From positions 24,473 through 88,472 of the forward strand of contig JBFWRS010000013.1 of the NCBI GenBank assembly GCA_050248795.1: a stretch of 64,000 nt of DNA, written 5' to 3'. The translations under genes and the position numbers were made by a program. Position 1 is the first letter of the stretch, and each line of letters starts with the position of its first letter. This DNA comes from CAZTDU01 sp050248795. Lineage in GTDB: Bacteria > Pseudomonadota > Gammaproteobacteria > Burkholderiales > SG8-39. The notes under the pieces were generated by a model. That model saw nothing but the letters and a program-made list of their open reading frames with translations. It was not told the DNA's origin and ran no database searches. Of this stretch, positions 43,201 to 57,990 are shown one piece after another.

Positions 43201-43264
43201 TTGTAAGGGCGCGGGCGTAAAGGTATATTCCCAAGCCCCGCCTGCTCGCCTTGTGCGGAGCAGC
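43201..43264 (+). promoter_or_regulatory. Promoter and leader hairpin of gltBD
   Basis: TTGTAA (43201-43206) and TATATT (43224-43229) are separated by 17 bp, matching four and five of six consensus positions, the best sigma70-like promoter I see in the window. A start near 43236 would give a leader of about 67 bases. It contains a hairpin, CTGCTC (43242-43247) with GAGCAG (43258-43263). The role of the hairpin is unknown; no riboswitch class was recognised. Confidence 0.55.
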
Positions 43265-43302
43265 AAGACCGTGGGGACTTCATCATTTTCAAGGACTTGC
43301 CC

Positions 43303-49406
<6,104 letters not shown>

Positions 49407-49454
49407 CAGGTCGCTACGCCAGCGGCGCGCCAGAAGTTCGCCGCATTCGGGTGT

Positions 49455-49467
49455 TAACATTTCCGCC
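49455..49467 (+). promoter_or_regulatory. TAACAT -10-like element 7 bp before glmU
   Basis: TAACAT (49455-49460) stands 7 bp before the glmU ATG, within a 61-bp gap after gltD. No SD precedes the ATG (TTCCGCC only), so a leaderless transcript is possible. The -35 region is not convincing. Confidence 0.35.
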
Positions 49468-50829
49468 ATGCCTCTGGAGGTCATCGTCCTCGCCGCCGGC
49501 CAGGGCAAGCGCATGCAGTCCGCGCTGCCCAAGGTGCTGCATCGGTTGGCGGGAAAGCCCCTGCTTGCGCATGTGCTCGAGGCTGCCCGTGCGCTGAAGC
49601 CGGCGCGCATCGTGGTCGTGCACGGGCATGGCGCCGAGGCCGTGAAGAACGCCTTCCCCGACGCCGACCTGCACTGGGTACTGCAAGCCGAGCAGCTTGG
49701 CACCGGCCATGCGGTGCGCACCGCGCTGCCGGCCGTGTCCGACGGGGCCGACGTCCTCGTGTTGAATGGCGACATGCCGCTGATGCAGGCGGAATCACTG
49801 CGCCTGCTCGCCGCCGCGGCCGGCAGCGGCCTCGCGATGCTGACCGCGGAGTTCCCGGAAACCCCCGCGTATGGCCGCGTGGTGCGCGATGCCGCGGGAA
49901 GGGTGCTGCGCGTGGTCGAACAGAAGGATGCGACATCGGCGGAGAAGGCGATCCGCGAGTGCTACGTCGGCTACATCGCCTGCGCGCGCGCGAAGCTCTC
50001 CGCGTGGCTGGCGCGGATCGGCAATGCCAACGCGCAGCAGGAGTACTACCTCACCGACGTGATCGCGCTCGCGGTCGCCGATGGCGTGGAGGTCGTGCCG
50101 GTCCGGCTGCAGGATCATCGCGAAGCCTTCGGCGTCAATTCCCGCCACGACCTGGCCATCGCCGAGCGCGCGTTCCAGAACATGGCGGCGCGGCGACTGC
50201 TCGATGCCGGCGTCACGCTTGCGGACCTGTGGCGTACCGACGTGCGCGGCGAACTCGCCTGCGGGCGCGACGTGACCATCGACGTCAACTGCGTGTTAGA
50301 GGGCCGCGTGTCGCTCGGCGATCGCGTCCGCATCGGCCCTAACTGCGTGCTGCGAAACGTCTCGGTCGCCGCAGACAGCGAGGTGCTTGCCTTCTCCCTG
50401 CTCGAGGACGCCGAGGTGGGCGAGCGCTGCCGCATCGGCCCCTATGCGCGCCTGCGGCCCGGGGCCAGCCTCGCCGAGGACGTCCACATCGGCAACTTCG
50501 TCGAGGTGAAGGCAAGCCGCATCGGCGCCGGTTCCAAGGCCAACCACCTGTCGTACATCGGCGACTCGGATGTCGGCAGCCGCGTCAACATCGGAGCGGG
50601 TACCATCACCTGCAACTACGATGGCGTGGCCAAGCATCGCACCGTCATCGAGGACGACTGCTTCATCGGTTCGGATGCCACGCTGGTCGCGCCGGTGCGG
50701 GTGGCGAAGGGCTCGTACATCGGCGCCGGCTCCACCATCAGCGAGGACACGCCGGCCGGCCAGCTCAGCCTTGCACGCGCGCGGCAGGTTGCGGTTCCCG
50801 CCTGGAAGCCACCGAAGAAGAAGGGCTGA
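49468..50829 (+). CDS. glmU: Bifunctional N-acetylglucosamine-1-phosphate uridyltransferase / glucosamine-1-phosphate acetyltransferase
   Basis: A 453-residue enzyme making UDP-GlcNAc for peptidoglycan and LPS. The N-terminal pyrophosphorylase has LAAGQGKRMQSALPKVLH (about 8-25) and LNGDMPLM; the C-terminal part is a left-handed beta-helix of hexapeptide repeats (GRVSLGDRVRIGPNCVLRNV onward) with the acetyltransferase active site GDSDVGSRVNIGAGTITCNY. Length is normal. glmS follows after 3 bp, so two consecutive steps of amino-sugar synthesis are co-transcribed. Confidence 0.97.
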   Translation: MPLEVIVLAAGQGKRMQSALPKVLHRLAGKPLLAHVLEAARALKPARIVVVHGHGAEAVKNAFPDADLHWVLQAEQLGTGHAVRTALPAVSDGADVLVLNGDMPLMQAESLRLLAAAAGSGLAMLTAEFPETPAYGRVVRDAAGRVLRVVEQKDATSAEKAIRECYVGYIACARAKLSAWLARIGNANAQQEYYLTDVIALAVADGVEVVPVRLQDHREAFGVNSRHDLAIAERAFQNMAARRLLDAGVTLADLWRTDVRGELACGRDVTIDVNCVLEGRVSLGDRVRIGPNCVLRNVSVAADSEVLAFSLLEDAEVGERCRIGPYARLRPGASLAEDVHIGNFVEVKASRIGAGSKANHLSYIGDSDVGSRVNIGAGTITCNYDGVAKHRTVIEDDCFIGSDATLVAPVRVAKGSYIGAGSTISEDTPAGQLSLARARQVAVPAWKPPKKKG

Positions 50830-50832
50830 CGC

Positions 50833-52650
50833 ATGTGCGGAATCGTCGGCGCGGCGGCCACGCGGGACATCGTCCCGGTGCTGGTGGAAGGCCTGCGGCG
50901 CCTGGAGTACCGGGGCTACGACTCCTGCGGCGTGGCCGGCCTGGGCGGAGACGCACTGCTGCGCGTGCGCAGCGTGGCGCGCGTCGCCGACCTCGCCGCG
51001 CAGGTCGCCGCGCAGAATCTCGCCACCGAAACCGGCATCGCGCACACGCGCTGGGCAACGCACGGCGCGCCGGCGACGCACAACGCGCATCCGATGATCT
51101 CCCGCGGCGAGATCGCGCTGGTGCACAACGGCATCATCGAGAACTACGAGGCCTTGCGCAGCGAACTCCAGGCGGCGGGCTACGAATTCGACAGCCAGAC
51201 TGACACCGAGGTGGTGGCCCACCTGATCCACAGCCTTTACGCGGGCGACCTCTACGCCGCTGTGCAGCGCGCCGTCAGGCGCCTCGCTGGCGCCTACTCG
51301 ATCGCCGTAATCGCGAAAAGCGAGCCCCACGTGGTGGTCGGCGCGCGCGCTGGCAGTCCGCTCGTGGTCGGCGTGGGCTCCGGCGAGAATTTTCTAGCTT
51401 CGGATGCGCTCGCCCTCGCCGGCACCACAAATCGCATCGCGTACCTGGAAGAAGGCGACGTCGCCAAGGTCGCGCTGGATGGCTGGCAGGTGGTCGACCG
51501 CGACGGCCGCGCCGCCGAGCGCGAGGTGCGCGTGGTACAGATATCGGCAACAACCGAGGATCTCGGACCCTACCGCCACTTCATGCAGAAGGAGATCTTC
51601 GAGCAGCCGCGCGCGGTGGGGGACACCATCGCCGGGATCGAGGCCATCTCCCCCGCGCTCTTTGGCGATCCGACCGGAGCGGCATTGCGCGAAGCCGACA
51701 AGGTACTCATCCTCGCCTGCGGCACCAGCTACTACGCCGGGCTTACCGCGCGCTACTGGATCGAGTCGCTGGCGAAACTGCCGGTGCAGGTGGAGGTGGC
51801 GAGCGAGTACCGCTATCGCGACAGCGTGCCTGACCCGCGCACGCTGGTGGTCACCATATCCCAGTCAGGGGAAACTGCCGATACGCTCGCGGCGCTGAAG
51901 CACGCGCAGGCGCTGGGCCAGACAAACACGCTCGCCATCTGCAACGTCGCGACCAGCGCCATGACGCGGCAGACGCGGCTGCAGTTCCTCACGCATGCCG
52001 GCGTCGAGATCGGTGTCGCCTCCACCAAGGCGTTCACCACCCAGCTTGCGGCGCTGTTCCTGCTCGCATTGACGCTGGCGAAGCTGCGCGGCCGGCTGAG
52101 CAACGATGCCGAGGCGGAGCACCTGAAGCGCCTGCGGCACCTGCCGAACGCCATCGCCGCGGCGCTCGCGCTGGAACCGCAGGTAATCGCCTGGGCGGCG
52201 CGATTCGCGAAGAAGGAGCACGCCCTGTTCCTCGGCCGCGGTCTGCACTACCCGATCGCGCTGGAAGGCGCGCTGAAGCTGAAGGAGATCTCCTACATCC
52301 ATGCCGAGGCGTACCCGGCGGGAGAACTCAAGCACGGCCCGCTTGCGCTGGTGACCAGCGAGATGCCGGTGGTCACCGTGGCGCCGAACGACGCGCTGCT
52401 GGAGAAGCTCAAATCCAACATGCAGGAGGTCCGCGCAAGAGGCGGCGAGCTGTACGTGTTCGCGGACGCAGACACGCATATCGTTTCGGCGGAGGGCGTA
52501 CATGTGATCAGACTGCCCGAGCACTACGGCCTGCTGTCGCCCATCCTCCACGTCGTGCCGCTCCAGCTTCTCGCATACCACACTGCCGTGGTGCGCGGCA
52601 CCGACGTGGACAAGCCGCGCAACCTCGCCAAGTCGGTGACGGTTGAGTAG
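50833..52650 (+). CDS. glmS: Glutamine-fructose-6-phosphate aminotransferase (isomerizing)
   Basis: A 605-residue enzyme forming glucosamine-6-phosphate from fructose-6-phosphate and glutamine. C2 in MCGIVGAAAT is the glutaminase nucleophile after Met removal; RWATHGAPATHNAHP and HNGIIENYEALRSELQAAGY are glutamine-site motifs. Two SIS domains bind the sugar phosphate (LACGTSYYAGLTARYW, SQSGETADTLAALKHA), and the C-terminus DKPRNLAKSVTVE is conserved. I see no glmS-ribozyme sequence upstream; the gap is 3 bp. Confidence 0.97.
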   Translation: MCGIVGAAATRDIVPVLVEGLRRLEYRGYDSCGVAGLGGDALLRVRSVARVADLAAQVAAQNLATETGIAHTRWATHGAPATHNAHPMISRGEIALVHNGIIENYEALRSELQAAGYEFDSQTDTEVVAHLIHSLYAGDLYAAVQRAVRRLAGAYSIAVIAKSEPHVVVGARAGSPLVVGVGSGENFLASDALALAGTTNRIAYLEEGDVAKVALDGWQVVDRDGRAAEREVRVVQISATTEDLGPYRHFMQKEIFEQPRAVGDTIAGIEAISPALFGDPTGAALREADKVLILACGTSYYAGLTARYWIESLAKLPVQVEVASEYRYRDSVPDPRTLVVTISQSGETADTLAALKHAQALGQTNTLAICNVATSAMTRQTRLQFLTHAGVEIGVASTKAFTTQLAALFLLALTLAKLRGRLSNDAEAEHLKRLRHLPNAIAAALALEPQVIAWAARFAKKEHALFLGRGLHYPIALEGALKLKEISYIHAEAYPAGELKHGPLALVTSEMPVVTVAPNDALLEKLKSNMQEVRARGGELYVFADADTHIVSAEGVHVIRLPEHYGLLSPILHVVPLQLLAYHTAVVRGTDVDKPRNLAKSVTVE

Positions 52651-52676
52651 TGAGTGATCGCGACGTGGTCGCGGCT

Positions 52677-52717
52677 TATGCATGACGCGATCGTCGCCTA
52701 TGCATGACGCGATCGTC
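52677..52717 (+). repeat. 22-bp tandem duplication of a translation-start region
   Basis: TATGCATGACGCGATCGTC occurs exactly at 52677-52695 and again at 52699-52717, a 19-bp identity with 22-bp period. The second copy carries the start of the FAD protein (ATG 52700). The first copy gives a short frame MHDAIVAYA ending at TGA 52705-52707, a few bases beyond the true start. Because 22 is not a multiple of three the two ATGs are in different frames. Confidence 0.95.
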
Positions 52718-54247
52718 ATAGGCGCGGGGCACAACGGCCTCACCTGTGCCTGCTACCTGGCGAGGGCCGGGCTCAAGGTCACGGTGCTGGAGCGGCGCAG
52801 CGTGGTGGGCGGCGCGGCGGTGACCGAGGAGTTCCACCCGGGTTTCCGCAATTCGGTGGCCGCATACACGGTGAGCCTGCTGCAGGCGCGCGTGATCCGC
52901 GACCTGAATCTCGCCGGGCACGGCTTGCGCATTGTCGAGCGGCCGCTGGCGAACTTCCTGCCGCTGGCGGACGGCGGATACCTGAAGGTGGGCGGCGGCG
53001 TGGAAGCGACGCAGCGCGAGCTGGCGCGCCATTCCAAGCGCGACGCCGAGCGGCTGCCGGCCTACTGGCAGCGGCTGGAGCGTGTCGCCGACGTGCTGCG
53101 CGAGCTGGTGCTCGAATGTCCGCCGAACGTCGGTGGCGGGCTGACGGACATCCTGCGCGCGGTGAAGGCCGGACGGATGCTGAAGCGCCTGGACATGGAA
53201 TCGCGGCGCGACCTGCTGGAGCTGTTCACCGGCTCCGCGGGTGATCTGCTCGACCAATGGTTCGAGTCCGCCGGCATCAAGGCGGCCTTCGGCTTCGACG
53301 CAGTCGTCGGCAACTACGCCAGCCCGTTTCATCCCGGCACCGCCTACGTGCTGCTGCACCACTGCTTCGGCGAAGTAAACGGCAGGCGTGGCGCCTGGGG
53401 ACATGCCATCGGTGGCATGGGCGCGATCACGCAGGCCATGGCGGCGGAAGCAAGGCGGTTGGGCGTGGAGATCCGCTGCGATGCGCCGGTTGCGCGCATC
53501 GAGCCGGGACGCGTGGTGCTGGAGGACGGTTCGAGCCTCGAAGGCCGGGCGATCGCCGCCAACGTGAACCCGAAGCTGCTCTTCCTCAAGCTCGTCGCGC
53601 GCGAGCTGCTGGCGCCGGAGTTCGTCGCCAGGATGGAACGCTACAAGTGCGGCTCGGCCACGTTCCGCATCAACGTCGCGCTGTCGGCATTGCCGCGCTT
53701 TTCCTGCCTGCCGGATGAAGGCCCGCACCACGGCGCGGGCATCATCATGGCGCCGTCGCTCGACTACATGGACCGCGCGTACCTGGATGCGCGGGCAGAG
53801 GGCATCGCCCGTGCGCCGATCGTGGAAATGCTGATTCCCAGCACGCTGGACGACAGCCTCGCGCCCAGGGGCGCGCATGTGGCAAGCCTCTTCTGCCAGC
53901 ACTTCGCGCCGGACGCGGACTGGGTGGCGCGCAAGGACGAAGCGGTGCAGCGGATCTTCGACGTCGTCGAGTCGCATGCACCCGGGTTCCGCGCGAGCGT
54001 GCTGGCCCACTCCGCGCTGTCGCCCGCCGACCTCGAGCGCGACTTCGGCCTTGTCGGCGGCGACATCTTCCATGGCGCGCTGTCGCTGGACCAGCTGTGG
54101 AGCGCGCGCCCCCTGCTCGGCTACGGCGACTACCGCACGCCGGTGAAGGACTTGTATCTGTGCGGCTCGGGCGCGCACCCGGGCGGCGGCGTCACCGGCG
54201 CGCCCGGGCACAACTGCGCGCGCGAGATGCTGCGGGACCTGCGTTAG
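52700..54247 (+). CDS. FAD-dependent oxidoreductase, phytoene desaturase/amine oxidase type (PYROXD2-like)
   Basis: A 515-residue flavoprotein. The N-terminal dinucleotide-binding motif is DAIVIGAGHNGLTCACYLAR (about 3-22) followed by GLKVTVLERRSVVGGAAVTE; the C-terminal FAD motif is LYLCGSGAHPGGGVTGAPGH. The middle has WGHAIGGMGAITQAMAAEAR as in the NAD(P)/FAD phytoene-dehydrogenase-like family that includes animal PYROXD2. There are no carotenoid genes nearby, so a role in carotenoid synthesis is unlikely; substrate unknown. Start is ATG 52700, since homologs begin M-x-DAIVIGAG; an ATG at 52682 lies within the repeat. Confidence 0.87.
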   Translation: MHDAIVIGAGHNGLTCACYLARAGLKVTVLERRSVVGGAAVTEEFHPGFRNSVAAYTVSLLQARVIRDLNLAGHGLRIVERPLANFLPLADGGYLKVGGGVEATQRELARHSKRDAERLPAYWQRLERVADVLRELVLECPPNVGGGLTDILRAVKAGRMLKRLDMESRRDLLELFTGSAGDLLDQWFESAGIKAAFGFDAVVGNYASPFHPGTAYVLLHHCFGEVNGRRGAWGHAIGGMGAITQAMAAEARRLGVEIRCDAPVARIEPGRVVLEDGSSLEGRAIAANVNPKLLFLKLVARELLAPEFVARMERYKCGSATFRINVALSALPRFSCLPDEGPHHGAGIIMAPSLDYMDRAYLDARAEGIARAPIVEMLIPSTLDDSLAPRGAHVASLFCQHFAPDADWVARKDEAVQRIFDVVESHAPGFRASVLAHSALSPADLERDFGLVGGDIFHGALSLDQLWSARPLLGYGDYRTPVKDLYLCGSGAHPGGGVTGAPGHNCAREMLRDLR

Positions 54248-54441
54248 GCCGGCTGCGCGGTATATCCGGCTTCGGCAATGCTCTGCGCCAGAGCGAGCGG
54301 CGTGGCGACGCTGTCGATGCGCACCCGGTGTTCCGCGAGCGATACCTCGACTCTGGCGGCTGAATCCAGTTCCTTCACCGCCCTGGTGATCCTGCTCACG
54401 CAATGTCCGCAGCTCATGTCCGGCACTTTCAGTTCGATCAT
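54244..54441 (-). CDS. copZ: Copper chaperone CopZ-like heavy-metal-associated domain protein
   Basis: A 65-residue single HMA domain. The Cu(I)-binding motif is MSCGHC (C11, C14) in MIELKVPDMSCGHCVSRITR, and the fold ends SIAEAGYTAQPA. It ferries Cu(I) in the cytoplasm to the ATPase CopA encoded divergently. A good SD (AAGGAG) lies 7 bp before the ATG, and a CueR-type promoter sits at 54491-54521. Its stop overlaps the end of the FAD oxidoreductase gene by 4 bp (convergent). Confidence 0.93.
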   Translation of the reverse strand: MIELKVPDMSCGHCVSRITRAVKELDSAARVEVSLAEHRVRIDSVATPLALAQSIAEAGYTAQPA

Positions 54442-54490
54442 GTTTGTCTCCTTTTGATACGGCACCCGGGGATCGGGTTTCGCAGCGGCC

Positions 54491-54556
54491 AGCGTCAGGG
54501 CTTCCATCGTGGGAGGGTCAAGCGCTTGACCTTCCCATGCTGGCAGGGTTGATGCT
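54491..54556. promoter_or_regulatory. Divergent twin CueR-type promoters fused at a 16-bp palindrome
   Basis: Toward copA: -35 TTGACC (54526-54531), 19-bp spacer holding the dyad ACCTTCCC...CAGGGT (54529-54549), -10 GATGCT (54551-54556). Toward copZ on the minus strand: -35 TTGACC (54516-54521), a similar CCTCCC...GGAAG dyad, then GACGCT (54491-54496), again 19 bp apart. The long spacer and dyad are hallmarks of MerR/CueR activation. The two -35 boxes meet in the perfect palindrome GGTCAAGCGCTTGACC (54516-54531). Confidence 0.82.
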
Positions 54557-54591
54557 GCGGCCTTCGATAACCGATCAGGGAGTCCCCAGCC

Positions 54592-56778
54592 GTGGAAACC
54601 AGCATCCAGATCCGCCTGCCGATAGAAGGCATGACCTGCGCCTCCTGCGTTGCGCGCGTGGAGAAGGCACTGAAGGCCGTGCCGGGCGTGGGCAGCGCCG
54701 AAGTGAACCTCGCCACCGAGACAGCGACCGTCGCGCTAGCCGCAGGCGCACCGGCCGAGTCGCTGGTCGAAGCGGTGCGCAAGGCGGGCTACGACGCGCG
54801 CCTGCAGCCGCGTGCGCCCGCGGTCGCGCATGCGGCGGGGCGCTCGTGGTGGCCGGTGGCGCTCGCTGCGGCGCTGACGCTGCCGCTGGTGCTGCCGATG
54901 CTGCTCGAGCCCCTGGGCCTGGACTGGGCCTTGCCCGGCTGGATCCAGCTCATCCTCGCCACGCCGGTGCAGTTCGTGCTCGGCGCGCGTTTCTACCGCG
55001 CGGGCTGGGCGTCGCTGCGCGCGCGCACCGGCAGCATGGACCTGCTGGTGGCGCTCGGCACCAGCGCCGCTTATGGCCTCTCCGTCTACATGCTGGTGCG
55101 CCACTGGGGCCACGGCGTGGCGCATTTCTACTTCGAGGCGTCAGCGGCAGTCATCACGCTGGTACTGCTTGGCAAGTGGCTCGAAGCGCGCGCCAAGCGC
55201 CAGACCACCGAAGCGATCCGCGCGCTGCAGGCCTTGCGCCCCGAACGCGCACGCGTACGTCGCGAAGGCGTCGAGGTCGACTTGCCGGTCGAGGCCATCG
55301 TCGTTGGCGACATGGTGGTCGTGAAGCCGGCGGAACGGCTCGCCGCCGATGGCGAGATCCTCGAAGGCCGCACGCACGTGGACGAGTCGATGATTACCGG
55401 CGAGTCGCTGCCGGTAGCCAAACAGCCGGGAGATCGCGTCACCGGCGGCGCAGTGAACGGCGAAGGCCTGATCGTGGTGCGGGCCACCGCGGTAGGCGCG
55501 CAGTCGGTACTTGCCCGCATCATAGAACTTGTCGAGACGGCGCAGGCGAAGAAGGCGCCGATCCAGCGGCTGGTCGACCGCGTCAGCGCGGTGTTCGTGC
55601 CGATCGTGCTCGCGATCTCGGTGCTGACGCTGCTGGAATGGGGGCTTGCGACCGGCCAGTGGGAGCAGGCGGTGCTGAACGCGGTCGCGGTGCTGGTCAT
55701 CGCCTGCCCCTGCGCGCTCGGCCTCGCCACGCCCGCGGCCGTCATGGCCGGCACCGGCGTCGCGGCGCGGCACGGCGTGCTGATCAAGGACGCCGAGGCC
55801 CTCGAGATTGCGCATCGCGTCAACGTCGTCGCCTTCGACAAGACCGGCACGCTGACGGTGGGCAAGCCTGCGCTGGTTGCGCTGGAAGCGGCGGATGGCA
55901 ATCGCGCCGGCGCGCTTGCGCTGGCCGCAGCCGTGCAGGCGGGCAGCGAGCACCCGCTCGCCGCGGCGGTACTCGCTGCGGCGCGAGGCGAAGCGATCGC
56001 CGTGCCGAAGGCGCAGGATATGCGCGTGCTCCCCGGGCGCGGCATCCAGGCCACCGTAGCTGGCAGGCGACTGGCGATCGGTTCCACGCGCTGGATGCGG
56101 GAACTGGGCGTGGACGCTGCCGCGCTGGGCGAGCGCCAGGCCGCGCTCGAGAGCCAGGGCCTGACCGTGTCCTGGCTGATGGAGCTTGGCGAGCGCGCGA
56201 CTGCGCTCGCCGTGCTGGGCATTGGCGACGCACTGAAGCCCCAGGCCGCGCAGGCCGTGGCAGCGCTGTCCGAGCGCGGCATCAGGAGCGTCATGCTCAC
56301 GGGCGATGGCCGCGCGGCGGCGCAGGCGATTGCGGCGCAGCTCGGCATCGTCGACGTGCAGCCCGAAGTGCTGCCGGAGGACAAGGCGCGGGTGGTGCAG
56401 TCGCTACGCAGCGCGCGGGGTGCCGTGGCGATGGTCGGCGACGGCATCAACGACGCACCGGCGCTCGCCGCTGCGGACATCGGCTTTGCCATGAGCTCCG
56501 GCACCGATGCGGCGATGCACGCAGCAGGCATCACGCTGATGCGCAGCGATCCGCGCCTGGTCGCCGCCGCCATCGACATCTCCCGGCGCACCTATGCAAA
56601 AATCCGCCAGAACCTGTTCTGGGCCTTCGTCTACAACCTGATCGGCATTCCGCTGGCGGCGCTGGGGCTGCTCAGCCCGATGGTGGCAGGCGCCGCGATG
56701 GCCCTGAGCAGCGTCAGCGTGGTGGCCAACGCGCTCCTGCTGAAACGCTGGAAGCCCGCAGCATCGACCGGAGAGTGA
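54592..56778 (+). CDS. copA: Copper-exporting P1B-type ATPase
   Basis: A 728-residue inner-membrane Cu(I) exporter. One N-terminal HMA domain with GMTCASC (C16, C19); eight helices; the transport motif CPC at C372-P-C374; phosphorylated D416 in DKTGTLTVGKP; the P-type TGE equivalent MITGESLPV, HP motif SEHPLAAAVL, and hinge GDGINDAPALAAADIG. Start GTG 54592 has GGGAG upstream. It is divergent from copZ, and cueR follows 1 bp after the stop, so a copper-sensing circuit is complete. Confidence 0.96.
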   Translation: METSIQIRLPIEGMTCASCVARVEKALKAVPGVGSAEVNLATETATVALAAGAPAESLVEAVRKAGYDARLQPRAPAVAHAAGRSWWPVALAAALTLPLVLPMLLEPLGLDWALPGWIQLILATPVQFVLGARFYRAGWASLRARTGSMDLLVALGTSAAYGLSVYMLVRHWGHGVAHFYFEASAAVITLVLLGKWLEARAKRQTTEAIRALQALRPERARVRREGVEVDLPVEAIVVGDMVVVKPAERLAADGEILEGRTHVDESMITGESLPVAKQPGDRVTGGAVNGEGLIVVRATAVGAQSVLARIIELVETAQAKKAPIQRLVDRVSAVFVPIVLAISVLTLLEWGLATGQWEQAVLNAVAVLVIACPCALGLATPAAVMAGTGVAARHGVLIKDAEALEIAHRVNVVAFDKTGTLTVGKPALVALEAADGNRAGALALAAAVQAGSEHPLAAAVLAAARGEAIAVPKAQDMRVLPGRGIQATVAGRRLAIGSTRWMRELGVDAAALGERQAALESQGLTVSWLMELGERATALAVLGIGDALKPQAAQAVAALSERGIRSVMLTGDGRAAAQAIAAQLGIVDVQPEVLPEDKARVVQSLRSARGAVAMVGDGINDAPALAAADIGFAMSSGTDAAMHAAGITLMRSDPRLVAAAIDISRRTYAKIRQNLFWAFVYNLIGIPLAALGLLSPMVAGAAMALSSVSVVANALLLKRWKPAASTGE

Positions 56779-56779
56779 C

Positions 56780-57220
56780 ATGGGAAAACCCGAACGATTC
56801 CTCGAACACGCCGATGCGCTCGGTCGCGGCCTGGTGGATATCGGCCAGGCCGCGAAGGCAAGCGGCGTAACGGTGAAGATGATCCGCCACTACGAGGCGA
56901 TAGGGCTGCTGAAGAACGTGGCGCGCACCTGGGCGAACTACCGCGTCTACGGCGAGAACGACATCCACACGCTGCGCTTCATCAAGCGCGCGCGCACGCT
57001 GGGTTTCCCCATCGAGGATATCCGTACGCTGCTGTCGCTGTGGCAGAACCGGTCGCGGTCCAGCGCCGCGGTGAAGAAGATCGCCGGCGCGCACATACAA
57101 GTGCTGAAGCGGAAGATCGCCGAAATGCAGTCCATGGTGGCGACGCTGGAGCATCTGAGCCACAACTGCCACGGCGACCACCGGCCGGACTGCCCGATCC
57201 TCGACGGGCTTTCCGGGTAG
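56780..57220 (+). CDS. cueR: Copper-responsive MerR-family regulator CueR
   Basis: A 146-residue regulator. An N-terminal extension of about 16 residues precedes the MerR DNA-binding domain (LVDIGQAAKASGVTVKMIRH then YEAIGLLKN). A dimerisation helix follows, and the metal loop carries C130 and C138 in HNCHGDHRPDC with spacing C-x7-C, followed by PILDGLSG, as in Cu(I)-sensing CueR. ATG 56780 has GGAGAG upstream. It likely acts on the twin promoters between copZ and copA and may be co-transcribed with copA, giving autoregulation. Confidence 0.94.
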   Translation: MGKPERFLEHADALGRGLVDIGQAAKASGVTVKMIRHYEAIGLLKNVARTWANYRVYGENDIHTLRFIKRARTLGFPIEDIRTLLSLWQNRSRSSAAVKKIAGAHIQVLKRKIAEMQSMVATLEHLSHNCHGDHRPDCPILDGLSG

Positions 57221-57249
57221 GCGGGCCCTCTCGCGCTCTGTCCCTGCGC

Positions 57250-57990
57250 TTATCCAATGCGCTGAAATACGGGAAACGTTTCGAGAAGCCAGAAACCGAA
57301 TCGGGAGAGTTGACCGGTCATCATGGCGACGCCCATCAGTATGAGGATCAGGCCGGCGACGATCTGCAGCGCCGCCCCGAGTCGGCCCAGGCCTCTCAGC
57401 CGCCCGGCGAGCGCGCGCGTAAAAACGGCGGTCAGTAGAAACGGAATGCCGAGACCGGCCGCATAGGTAGCCAGCAATCCGGCTCCACCCAAGGCGGAAG
57501 TCTGTACCGCGCTCACGGTGAGAATTGCGCCTAGAACGGGCCCGATGCACGGCGTCCAGCCAAAGCCGAAGGCGATGCCCAGGACAAAGGCCGGTAGCGG
57601 CCGCCCGCCAGAGAGCCGCGGATGAAAGCGGAAGTCGCGCATGAGCCACGGCATGGCCCGCGTCATGCCGAGCATCAGGAGCCCGAAGACAATGACGATC
57701 GCGCCTCCGATGATGTTGGCCTCATAGCGGTACTGCAGCAGCAGCCGGCCGAGGAACGTGGCGCTTGCGCCGAGCGAGACGAACACCGCACTGAAGCCGA
57801 GCACGAAGAACGCGCTCAGGGTCAGTGCTGCGAGCCGCTCGCCTGCGTCCGGCCGGGAGCGCTTCCCCGCAAGCGGCTGCCCCGCTATGAAGGACACGTA
57901 GGCAGGTACGAGCGGCAGCACGCAGGGCGACACAAACGAGATCAGGCCGGCGGCGAACGCTGCCGCAAGCCCGACGGCGCCCGCTTCCAT
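57250..57990 (-). CDS. CcdA/DsbD-beta-type cytochrome c biogenesis membrane protein
   Basis: A 246-residue protein with six helices, the stand-alone form of the DsbD transmembrane domain. The redox cysteines are C23 in FVSPCVLPLVPAYV and C148 in GWTPCIGPVLGAIL. It would carry reducing equivalents from cytoplasmic thioredoxin to periplasmic partners. Its ATG overlaps the multicopper-oxidase stop by one base (TGATG), and it is the last gene of a thiol-redox/copper operon that converges on cueR. Confidence 0.93.
   Translation of the reverse strand: MEAGAVGLAAAFAAGLISFVSPCVLPLVPAYVSFIAGQPLAGKRSRPDAGERLAALTLSAFFVLGFSAVFVSLGASATFLGRLLLQYRYEANIIGGAIVIVFGLLMLGMTRAMPWLMRDFRFHPRLSGGRPLPAFVLGIAFGFGWTPCIGPVLGAILTVSAVQTSALGGAGLLATYAAGLGIPFLLTAVFTRALAGRLRGLGRLGAALQIVAGLILILMGVAMMTGQLSRFGFWLLETFPVFQRIG

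Noticed and set aside
43230..43302. A glutamine riboswitch or other known aptamer in the gltB leader.
   Set aside because: Only one simple hairpin is visible; conserved aptamer cores were not recognised, and the leader is short.
50830..50832. A glmS ribozyme before glmS.
   Set aside because: The gap to glmU is 3 bp, and that ribozyme class is found mainly in Gram-positive bacteria.
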